From NCBI GenBank assembly GCA_902766085.1, contig CACXCH010000089.1, positions 1-30,671 of the forward strand: a DNA stretch of 30,671 nucleotides, written 5' to 3'. The notes under the pieces were generated by a model. The model made no database searches. It worked only from the letters and a program-made list of their open reading frames with translations, and had not been told where the DNA came from. Positions 7,790 to 15,225 of the stretch are shown one piece after another. The stretch comes from an uncultured Eubacteriales bacterium. GTDB lineage: Bacteria > Bacillota > Clostridia > TANB77 > CAG-508. Every line of letters begins with the position of its first letter. The stretch's first letter is position 1. The position numbers and the translations under genes are program-made.

Positions 7790-9307
7790 CTATAACATTG
7801 TTTTCAGCTTTTTTCTATCTATTTTTCCATTTGCGTTATATGGCATTCTAGTCAATTTTTCATAAGCATTTGGCATCATGTATGGCAATAATTTGCCATT
7901 TAATTTTTTAGCTAAATCATTTTCTTCAATATTTCCTTGATAAAATAATACTATTCTCTCTGTTTTTTCATCATAAACACAGGCACATAAAACTATTTCA
8001 TCAATTGCATATATATTTTTTTCGATTTCTCCAAGCTCAATTCTATATCCATTATGTTTTATTTGGTAATCTTTTCTTGATAGATATATGATCTCTCCTT
8101 TTTCGTTATACTTTACTATATCACCTGTTCTATAAACTATTTCATTGTAATTGTTGTTTAAAGGGTTTTGAACAAAAACTTCATTAGTTTTTGCTATATT
8201 TTTATAGTATCCTGATGCCAAAAATGACCCGCGGACTAATAGTTCACCCGTTTTTTCAGTGTCTTTTGGATTAACCTCTTTATTATTTTCGTCTACAATA
8301 ATCAAATTGCAGTTATCACAATGTTTTCCTATTGGAATTGATTCATCGTTTTTAAATCTATGATTAACAATATAATATGAACAAATGTCTGTCGTTTCAG
8401 TTGGTCCAAATAAATTTGCAAACATTGCCTTTGGTAAAGCATCCATCCACATATTTAGCTGTTTTACAGGCATTACTTCTCCCGCAAATAACACTTTATT
8501 TAAAGTTGTAAATTTTTCTGTTTCTAAAATTTTCAAATTTGCCACAATGCATAAAGCTGATGGAACCCAGTAAATGGTGTTTACATTGTTGTTATTCATA
8601 AATTCAATAAGTTTTATTGGAAATGAAAAATACATTTTAGGAATAATGCATAATGTAGCTCCTGTAGCCATTGTTGAAAACACATCAGTTATTGACATAC
8701 TAAAGTAAAATGGAGTTTGACTTCCCCAAATTGTATTTTTACCTATCTTAAAAGTTTCAATAACCCACTGAATATATGTAATAACCGCTCTATGAGTTAA
8801 AACTGTCCCTTTAGGTACACCTGTAGATCCAGATGTAAATAAAACATACATTATATCAGTGTCAATCTGATTATCTCTTATTTTGTCAAGAACATTGTCA
8901 TTTATTGTTGTACATTCAGAATTTTCTAATATGAAAACAGGTATATTTTTGCAGTCATACTTTTCTAGTTTTTCTTTATTTTTTTCATCTGTTATAATTA
9001 ATTCAGGTTCTAATGTTTTTATAATACTTTCAAATCTTTCTAATGGAGATTTTGTATCAATTATAGTATAAAAGTTTCCGCTATATAGTATTCCCATCAT
9101 TGCTTCTAAACAATTAATGCTCTTATCTATAAATATTACAATTGGTTTATTTGTTTTGTTTATTTTGCTATAAATGTTGTATCCAATTTTTTTAGATTCT
9201 TCCGTAAAGTCTTTAAATGTAACTTTCTTTTTTTCTTCTACAAATGCAGTTTTATTGGGATATCTTACTGTAGTATTTTCTAATAATTGTAATATATTTT
9301 TAATCAT
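7790..9307 (-). CDS. Amino acid adenylating enzyme (DltA-like D-alanine--carrier protein ligase)
   Basis: A 505-residue ANL-superfamily enzyme with the adenylation core motifs in order: VLFTSGSTGVPKGTVLTH (157-172), FGPTETTD near residue 300, YRTGDIVKYNEKGEIIYLSRKD and QIKHNGYRIELGEIE, and the catalytic lysine in NANGKIDRKK (Lys495). It uses ATP to activate a carboxylate and load it onto the carrier protein. Length and domain layout match DltA, and the next gene downstream is a DltC-like carrier. D-alanine as the substrate is inferred from context; I cannot read the specificity pocket with confidence. Ribosome site AGAGGAATT precedes the ATG. It is probably transcribed from the murF promoter together with the deacetylase. 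Confidence 0.8.
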   Translation of the reverse strand: MIKNILQLLENTTVRYPNKTAFVEEKKKVTFKDFTEESKKIGYNIYSKINKTNKPIVIFIDKSINCLEAMMGILYSGNFYTIIDTKSPLERFESIIKTLEPELIITDEKNKEKLEKYDCKNIPVFILENSECTTINDNVLDKIRDNQIDTDIMYVLFTSGSTGVPKGTVLTHRAVITYIQWVIETFKIGKNTIWGSQTPFYFSMSITDVFSTMATGATLCIIPKMYFSFPIKLIEFMNNNNVNTIYWVPSALCIVANLKILETEKFTTLNKVLFAGEVMPVKQLNMWMDALPKAMFANLFGPTETTDICSYYIVNHRFKNDESIPIGKHCDNCNLIIVDENNKEVNPKDTEKTGELLVRGSFLASGYYKNIAKTNEVFVQNPLNNNYNEIVYRTGDIVKYNEKGEIIYLSRKDYQIKHNGYRIELGEIEKNIYAIDEIVLCACVYDEKTERIVLFYQGNIEENDLAKKLNGKLLPYMMPNAYEKLTRMPYNANGKIDRKKLKTML

Positions 9308-9363
9308 TTTAATTCCTCTTAAAAAAAATCAATTTATTAAATTAATTAACATAATTTTCTATA

Positions 9364-10434
9364 TTATGATATTGAGCCAATAAAATATTTTAAGCTATTA
9401 CCATCTGACACTCTTACCCTTGGTAGTTGGTACTTGTTTTGCCCAGGTTTTACTCTACCTCCTTCTACTGTAAAAGCTAATTTATAATTTGCGTCTTTTA
9501 GAGCTCTTATTGCTGTATCATTATAATGACCAAATGGATAGCAAAATATGTCACAATTTCCTAATGTCTCACTTGAAGTTTTTATATCCTTAAGAATTTC
9601 ATCATAAGACCAATTAACCATTCTTCCCTTTCCATTTGCTCCAGATTGATGCATATTATCTGAATGTGATTCAAACACAACATTTTTCATATCTGGATTA
9701 TATCTATACCCATACCAAGAAGTCACAACAAATGATGTTGCTGTTACATTATATTTTTGAAGTATTGGCACAGCTAAATCAAAGAATGAAGGGTCTCCAT
9801 CATCTACAGTAATTACTACACTTTTAGCCGGCAAGTTTGCTTTTCCATCAACATATTTTACAACTTCGTCCCAGGTTGGAAAGTAGAAATTGTTTTCAGA
9901 CATATATTTTACTTGCGCCTCAAAATCTGAAATTTTTAGCCAGTTATTATCCTTTTTAAAATATTTAACATCATCATAGAAGAAATGATACATTAAAACT
10001 GGCAAGCCTTTAGATGATAGTATGCTGCTATTGCTTTCTTTATCATTATTTGTAATTTCAGTAGATATCTTATTAATCTCGTTTTGCTTTTTTTCTTCTT
10101 TTTTTATTGTGTTTTGATTTAAGTTGTTTTCATTATTATTTTGACTCGATAAGTTATCGTTTGCTTCATTATTTACATTATTAATTTCATTTTCAATAGC
10201 ATTTTCAATAGCATTTTCGCTTGTATTTTCAACATTATTATTTATAGTATCATTAATAATACTTATACTTTCGACGTTATTTAAATTTGTAGCCGTTTTT
10301 ATATTTTTGTTCTTAATTGCTCTATGTATAAAAAGTAAACCAACTATTATAAAAATACATATAATAGCTTTAAATAAATTGCTAGCTTTTTTATTTCTTC
10401 TAGATTTATATCTTCTATCTCCATTATTTTTCAT
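9364..10434 (-). CDS. Membrane-anchored polysaccharide deacetylase (NodB/CE4 family)
   Basis: A single N-terminal membrane helix (AIICIFIIVGLLFIHRAI) is followed by an Asn/Glu-rich, low-complexity spacer of about 90 residues that includes ENAIENAIEN repeats. The catalytic domain begins at KGLPVLMYHFF. It has the CE4 metal and catalytic block VVITVDDGDPS and the metal-binding histidines of FESHSDNMHQ. The family removes acetyl groups from cell-wall sugars outside the cell. Substrate here is unknown; peptidoglycan or a wall polysaccharide is likely given murF directly upstream. Start choice: an ATG at 10434 lies 13 bases after AGGGGAG; a GTG four codons earlier touches that ribosome site and is less likely. 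The gene follows murF by a short gap, suggesting one operon. Confidence 0.85.
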   Translation of the reverse strand: MKNNGDRRYKSRRNKKASNLFKAIICIFIIVGLLFIHRAIKNKNIKTATNLNNVESISIINDTINNNVENTSENAIENAIENEINNVNNEANDNLSSQNNNENNLNQNTIKKEEKKQNEINKISTEITNNDKESNSSILSSKGLPVLMYHFFYDDVKYFKKDNNWLKISDFEAQVKYMSENNFYFPTWDEVVKYVDGKANLPAKSVVITVDDGDPSFFDLAVPILQKYNVTATSFVVTSWYGYRYNPDMKNVVFESHSDNMHQSGANGKGRMVNWSYDEILKDIKTSSETLGNCDIFCYPFGHYNDTAIRALKDANYKLAFTVEGGRVKPGQNKYQLPRVRVSDGNSLKYFIGSIS

Positions 10435-10481
10435 TTTAAAACACACTCTCCCCTAATTTATTTGCCATTGATAAGCTCTGC

Positions 10482-11855
10482 CTATTTTGCTAGCTCATTT
10501 ACTATATCAATAAATTTCATAGAGTTGGAAGCTTTTACCAAAACTAAATCATCACTTTTTATTATGTCTTTAATTTTGCTAATTGCCCCGTTGTTATTAT
10601 CAAAATGATATTTTTCTTTAACATTTGCATTTTTGTCAATATATTTTGCTTCATTTCCCACGGTAATTAAAATATCAACATTATAGAGTTCTTTGCCAAT
10701 TTTCTCATGGTATTCTTTTGAGTAGTCTCCTAATTCAAGCATATCCCCTAAAATAGCAATTTTCCTTTTGCTAGGAGCTTCTTGTAAATATTTTAACGCT
10801 GCTGTCATTGAATCATAATTTGCATTATATGTGTCGTTTATTATTGTTGCACCATTTTTAGCTTTTATGATTTCCATTCGTTGCTTTGTTAGTTCTGTTT
10901 TTTGAATCCCTTCTGCAATCTTTTCAAGTGGAATTTTATAATAATCTCCAACAGCAATTGCACATAAGCTATTAATTATAAAGTGTTCTCCTCCAATAGA
11001 AATAGTAATTTGTTGCTTTCTGCCATCATTGGTTTTCAATGTAAAAGTACTATTGGTTTCAGTACTTACTATGTTTTCTGCAACATAAGTGCTTCCCTTT
11101 TCTTTTATTCCAATTGTAATTATGTTGTATTTTTCCTTGTTTTCTAAATACCATTTATGTAGTAAATCATCATCATTATTTATAATGATCGTATTCCCCT
11201 GTAAGCCTTCTAAAATTTCTAATTTTGCTTTTAAAATATTCTCTCTTGAACCTAAATTTCCAATATGAGATGTACCAATGTTAGTGATAACTGCAAGTGT
11301 TGGTTTTGCAATATTAGTTAATCTTCTAATTTCTCCAAAATGGTTCATCCCCATTTCTGTTACTAAACATTGTTCGTCTCTTAACTTTAATATTGTAAGG
11401 GGTAATCCTATTAAATTATTCATATTTCCTTTGGTTTTGTGAACAGTGTATTTTTCTCCTAATACAGAAGATATCAAATCTTTTGTGCTAGTTTTTCCAA
11501 CACTTCCGGTAATTGCTACTACAGGAATGTTAATTTTGCTTCTTATATATGTTGCCATTTTTATTACCGCTTCATTTACATCATCTACTTTTATTAAATC
11601 AATGTTTTTCTCTTTTGCAAGCTTTACTGTTTTGTCATCTATCTTTGAAGCTAAACAGGACTTTACTCCGTTTTGTATTGCATCACTGCAAAAGTCATTT
11701 CCATCAAGTTTTTCACCTTTAAATGCTAAAAACATTCCTTCTTCTGGAATATCTTTAGAGTTTCTCGTGTAATTTAAGACTTCATCTTCTTCATTACCAG
11801 TAATAAGCTCTCCATTTGTTATCTTTGTAATCTCTCTTATTTTTAATCTAGCCAT
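10482..11855 (-). CDS. murF: UDP-N-acetylmuramoyl-tripeptide--D-alanyl-D-alanine ligase
   Basis: A 457-residue Mur ligase. The ATP-binding loop ITGSVGKTSTKDLI is at residues 115-128, followed by KGNMNNLIGLPLTIL, which is characteristic of MurF, and by a central IINDTYNANYDSM block. MurF adds D-Ala-D-Ala to the UDP-MurNAc-tripeptide in the cytoplasm, the last soluble step of peptidoglycan precursor synthesis. The length is normal. AAAGGAG precedes the ATG and a good promoter lies about 56 bases upstream. The downstream genes (deacetylase, DltA-like, DltC-like) run on the same strand with small gaps and are probably co-transcribed, tying precursor synthesis to wall modification. Confidence 0.92.
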   Translation of the reverse strand: MARLKIREITKITNGELITGNEEDEVLNYTRNSKDIPEEGMFLAFKGEKLDGNDFCSDAIQNGVKSCLASKIDDKTVKLAKEKNIDLIKVDDVNEAVIKMATYIRSKINIPVVAITGSVGKTSTKDLISSVLGEKYTVHKTKGNMNNLIGLPLTILKLRDEQCLVTEMGMNHFGEIRRLTNIAKPTLAVITNIGTSHIGNLGSRENILKAKLEILEGLQGNTIIINNDDDLLHKWYLENKEKYNIITIGIKEKGSTYVAENIVSTETNSTFTLKTNDGRKQQITISIGGEHFIINSLCAIAVGDYYKIPLEKIAEGIQKTELTKQRMEIIKAKNGATIINDTYNANYDSMTAALKYLQEAPSKRKIAILGDMLELGDYSKEYHEKIGKELYNVDILITVGNEAKYIDKNANVKEKYHFDNNNGAISKIKDIIKSDDLVLVKASNSMKFIDIVNELAK

Positions 11856-11910
11856 AATTTTGCTCCTTTTATTAATTTGTTATCAATAATAATATATTCA
11901 CTTTTTTTAT

Positions 11911-11939
11911 ATTCTAACAATAAAAGAATAAAAGGTCAA
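11911..11939 (-). promoter_or_regulatory. Sigma-A-type promoter of the murF operon
   Basis: On the minus strand TTGACC (11934-11939), 17-base spacer, TAGAAT (11911-11916). It is placed to drive murF, the deacetylase and the DltA/DltC-like genes. Confidence 0.65.
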
Positions 11940-12001
11940 CTATTAAGTTATAATTATATCTCTGTTTCAACTTATGAACATTGAATATTTTGATTTGTCA
12001 A

Positions 12002-13759
12002 CTACAATCCTCTGTCTATTTCAGAATTAGCTGATTGGCTACTATGAATTCCCCTCTTTTTAGTGTCTCTTGTTTGATTATGCAATACTTCTTGATTTAA
12101 AAATGCTGTATAAACATTTCTTGTAAAAGTGCTTATCTTTTTTATATCTGTTGAAGCTTCTGGAATATTGTTCAAATAATAGTTATAAGCTTTATTTATA
12201 GATTTATAAAAAGCTGTATATGCATCTTTACTTTTAAATAAGTCTTTCTTAAGAATATCCTTTTTCAAGTCTGCAAATTCTTTTACTTCTTTCACATAAT
12301 CAACTAGACTTATATTAGAACTTGCTGAATAAAAGTTATCATTTTTCGTTGAATAACAAGTCATTTTAAATAATTGATTACTTTCATCTTTTGATGCACT
12401 ATCATTAATGTTGTTGATAGTTTTATTAACTTTTTCTTTTACTTGATGTGCTTTTGTTGCAGGATATAGTAGTAAATAGTTTCCTGCTCCGTGGCTTAGT
12501 ACAAATGTATCATTATCATCTTCAATAAAAGGAGTGTCATTGTATTTAATATTTTCTTCTTTTAATCCCTTTAATAATGCATCACACGTTTTGTTTAATC
12601 TTTCATCTGTAATAGTATGATTAAGAGCAAGATTAGATAGTTTTATTCCACTTGTTGAAATATATGTTGCAGCTAAAGGTTTTCTAGGATTAGATAATTG
12701 TTTAGATAAATATCTTTTAAAATATGTCTCCGATAATAACCCAGTTTTATCTTTTACAAGTTTTTTCAAAATATCGTTAATGCAATCTAGAAGTTTATTT
12801 CTGTCCTCTTTAGATAAATTCAACTGATTAATATCGTATTTTCCAGTAACTAATAAATGAATAAGTTTAGAAGTAGAAATATCTATACCATTTGTACTGT
12901 CATTTATATCGCTTCTGTTAACAAACCAGTTAATTTTTTCATCTTGTTTTAAACTAGAATCCTCTTTTTGCGCTTGATTTTCTAATTCCACTATATCTCT
13001 GCCATTTGAGTTTGTGCCTTTATCAATATTTATGTTTTTTGCTTTTTGTAAATTTGAAAGAGCGGAAATTATTAGATCCCCTAAATCTAATATTTGCTCT
13101 TTTTCAAATTTAAATGTTTTAGAAGGCCTAAAATTCTGTAAAAAGTTATAAATATTAATTTGCTCATTTAACTTTGTCCACTTTTCTCGTTCTGCGTTAG
13201 AAACCTCAGTTGGAGTTAATAATGGTAAAAAGTCATCCTCAAGCATACTAGCTGGAGAACTATCTTTTTCTTTATGTACTTTTGCTTTTGTTACTTCCTC
13301 ATCGGCTAAATCTATTAATTTATCAATATTATTTGATGATGTTGAGTCAACAGATGCTAATTCAATAGATAATCCTCCTACTAAAGCAGCATTTTTTGAT
13401 AAACACGAGTTGATATTTTTGCAATATACATCAGCTTTTTCTTTATTACAAGATGGAATAATTATATAAAATTCATCTCCCCCTGCTCTGACAATCATTG
13501 ACTCTTGTTTTAGACATTTTTTTATTAATTTGATTGATAAAGCTAATGATTTGTCTCCAAATTCTTCACCATATACATCATTTATAATACTTAATCTATT
13601 AAAGTCTCCAAAAATAACTGAATATGTGTCAGAATTAAGAGCCATTGATGGTTTTATGACGTTTTCAAAGTATTGACTAGAATACACATCCTTAAAATCA
13701 GGGCAAGAAAAAACTTTAAGCCTATCAATTGCTGTTTTTAATTTATATGAATTTTCCAT
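12002..13759 (-). CDS. Soluble tandem-GGDEF protein, putative diguanylate cyclase
   Basis: A 585-residue cytoplasmic protein with no signal peptide, membrane segment or recognisable sensor domain. Residues about 30-160 form a GGDEF domain with SVIFGDFNRLSIINDVYG (Asp52 as metal ligand) and an intact RAGGDEFYIIIP (GGDEF at 93-97). The RxxD inhibitory site expected just before it is absent (KQES instead). Residues about 336-500 begin with KTGLLSETYFKRYL, like the start of a second GGDEF domain, but the active-site motif is replaced by GAGNYLLLYP at 424-433, so this half is probably catalytically dead. The predicted reaction of the first domain is two GTP to cyclic di-GMP. A strong AGGAGGG site precedes the ATG. 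Only about 35 bases separate the upstream terminator from the start, so transcription probably comes by read-through from the 126-residue gene. Confidence 0.7.
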   Translation of the reverse strand: MENSYKLKTAIDRLKVFSCPDFKDVYSSQYFENVIKPSMALNSDTYSVIFGDFNRLSIINDVYGEEFGDKSLALSIKLIKKCLKQESMIVRAGGDEFYIIIPSCNKEKADVYCKNINSCLSKNAALVGGLSIELASVDSTSSNNIDKLIDLADEEVTKAKVHKEKDSSPASMLEDDFLPLLTPTEVSNAEREKWTKLNEQINIYNFLQNFRPSKTFKFEKEQILDLGDLIISALSNLQKAKNINIDKGTNSNGRDIVELENQAQKEDSSLKQDEKINWFVNRSDINDSTNGIDISTSKLIHLLVTGKYDINQLNLSKEDRNKLLDCINDILKKLVKDKTGLLSETYFKRYLSKQLSNPRKPLAATYISTSGIKLSNLALNHTITDERLNKTCDALLKGLKEENIKYNDTPFIEDDNDTFVLSHGAGNYLLLYPATKAHQVKEKVNKTINNINDSASKDESNQLFKMTCYSTKNDNFYSASSNISLVDYVKEVKEFADLKKDILKKDLFKSKDAYTAFYKSINKAYNYYLNNIPEASTDIKKISTFTRNVYTAFLNQEVLHNQTRDTKKRGIHSSQSANSEIDRGL

Positions 13760-13794
13760 ACTAGTATTTTCCCTCCTAGTTATTTTCTCTTTAT

Positions 13795-13831
13795 AAAAAG
13801 TAGCCTATAAGGCATAATACCTTATGGCTAC
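13795..13831 (-). terminator. Rho-independent terminator/attenuator after the 126-residue gene
   Basis: On the minus strand GTAGCCATAAGG pairs with CCTTATAGGCTAC (one bulged base) and is followed by TTTTTAT. It lies between the 126-residue gene and the GGDEF gene, and because no promoter fits in the remaining 35 bases it probably sets how much transcript continues into the GGDEF gene. Confidence 0.75.
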
Positions 13832-13841
13832 CCCACAAAAT

Positions 13842-14222
13842 TTAAAAACTGATCTTCTTTAGATAGCTAATTACAATGTTAAAAATATCACTTACTGCCT
13901 GGTCTGTAACACTGAGGTAAAGATGATGTTCATTCTGCTCTTTTTCTACTTTATGATTATTAATATGAATATATATTTTGGCTCTAGAAAAAATCTTATC
14001 ATCCTTAACTGTTTTTTCTTGGTATAAAAGATAGTAATTAACAGAAGGCTGATTAATATTAAACTCGTTTTTGTTGTTATTAAGTATAAAAACATTATGA
14101 CCATTTCTTGAATAGAACTCTGCTATTTTGTTCTCAAGTAAAATTGAACTCATACATTCGGCTCCAATTATACAAATTGCCTTTACCTCGTTGCTCGTCC
14201 TTTTTGCGTCTAAGTGTTCCAT
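13842..14222 (-). CDS. Hypothetical protein, 126 residues
   Basis: I do not recognise this protein. It has an alternating strand-helix pattern: KAICIIGAECMSS, then LLENKIAEFYSRNGHNVFILN, then AKIYIHIN, HLYLSVTD and a C-terminal amphipathic helix IFNIVISYLKKI. That suggests a small Rossmann-like alpha/beta domain without an obvious nucleotide-binding loop. It is soluble and has no signal peptide. Ribosome site AAAGGAA precedes the ATG. It has its own consensus promoter and is followed by a terminator hairpin and the GGDEF gene. Position between the ALDH-like/helical-repeat pair and the GGDEF protein suggests a shared function, which I cannot name. Confidence 0.65.
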   Translation of the reverse strand: MEHLDAKRTSNEVKAICIIGAECMSSILLENKIAEFYSRNGHNVFILNNNKNEFNINQPSVNYYLLYQEKTVKDDKIFSRAKIYIHINNHKVEKEQNEHHLYLSVTDQAVSDIFNIVISYLKKISF

Positions 14223-14303
14223 TTTTTCCTTTCTTTTACCCTATTTAGAGTTAAAGTATGTGAATTATATGCTACAAGACCTTTTTAGGTCCACACCTAA
14301 TGA

Positions 14304-14332
14304 ATTATACCAAATTTATTCTCATTAGTCAA
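14304..14332 (-). promoter_or_regulatory. Sigma-A-type promoter of the 126-residue gene
   Basis: On the minus strand TTGACT (14327-14332), 17-base spacer, TATAAT (14304-14309). The predicted leader of about 75 bases contains a small GACCT / AGGTC hairpin. The layout and the TTTGG just before the -10 box closely resemble the promoter at 17842-17870. Confidence 0.75.
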
Positions 14333-14349
14333 TGTGTTTACGCATTTTT

Positions 14350-15225
14350 CTAAACTATTATATTTTTATATATTATAAAGTCCGCTTCGTCAAATTCAAT
14401 TAGTTCACTGTTTATGAAAGGATTTTGATTTATGTAAATATTTTTTGCTTTTACTTGGTTAATTAAGTAATATACATTATTAATATTTCCAGTAAAAATC
14501 GCTATACTTTGTCTATTACCATAAGAGTTAATGTAATTAATTTGTTCTTCTATATTCTTCTTATCTAGTGTAATATAGTTTATATAAATGTCATTATTAA
14601 AAGCATATTCATCAATGCTTTTAAGTTTCCTTCTATTTTCATTATTGATCTTATCATCTAATACAACATTCATTTCTTCAAAGTCATAAAAAAGAGTTTT
14701 TGATTTTAAAATCACATTTAAGTTTTCATATTCCTGTCTTCTTCCAATAAATACAAACTTTTCATAAGATGTGTATTGATTATAGTCTGAGTCAATTTTT
14801 ATTTTTTGATAATAATCATTTCTTTGAAGAATTTGGTTAATAATTTCAATAAGTTTATTGTTAAAGTTTTTATAATTTTCAGTAATAAAAACTATGTTGT
14901 TATGTGTTCTTATAGCAATTATTAGCATTTTTAAAGATATAATAGGGTTTCCATTGTATATTACTCCTATGTTCCCAATCTCGCTTATTATACAATTTTT
15001 AATGATTTTAGGCAAATATTGCTTATTCATATATTTTTCACTATTAACAGTTTTTATCAATTCATTAAAATTAATTTTAGTGTCGAAATTATTATAGTCT
15101 TTTTTCAATTCATTCCTAAAAGATTCATTTTCTATAATTTGTTTTCTTAGTTCCATTAGAATTATATTAACTTTCTCATCACTAAACAATTTATTCATTA
15201 GTTCTTGCACTCTTTTCTTCTTCAT
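14350..15225 (-). CDS. ProA/aldehyde dehydrogenase-like protein lacking the catalytic region
   Basis: A 291-residue protein. Two segments resemble glutamyl-phosphate reductase and other aldehyde dehydrogenases. Residues 82-133 (IGNIGVIYNGNPIISLKMLIIAIRT) match the PLGVIGVIYESRP-type nucleotide-binding start. Residues 224-270 (NIEEQINYINSYGNRQSIAIFTGNI, then AKNIYINQNPF) match the SLEEAIEHINxYGSGHxxAIVTEN...AAVYVNAS block. The part that should hold the catalytic cysteine is missing, and the protein is about 120 residues shorter than ProA. It is therefore probably non-enzymatic, perhaps a binding or scaffold protein. Its start overlaps the 3' end of the 864-residue gene by 35 bases, so the two are co-transcribed and likely translationally coupled. 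A second ATG at 15198, overlapping the upstream stop, is an alternative start. The assignment rests on alignment by eye. Confidence 0.45.
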   Translation of the reverse strand: MKKKRVQELMNKLFSDEKVNIILMELRKQIIENESFRNELKKDYNNFDTKINFNELIKTVNSEKYMNKQYLPKIIKNCIISEIGNIGVIYNGNPIISLKMLIIAIRTHNNIVFITENYKNFNNKLIEIINQILQRNDYYQKIKIDSDYNQYTSYEKFVFIGRRQEYENLNVILKSKTLFYDFEEMNVVLDDKINNENRRKLKSIDEYAFNNDIYINYITLDKKNIEEQINYINSYGNRQSIAIFTGNINNVYYLINQVKAKNIYINQNPFINSELIEFDEADFIIYKNIIV

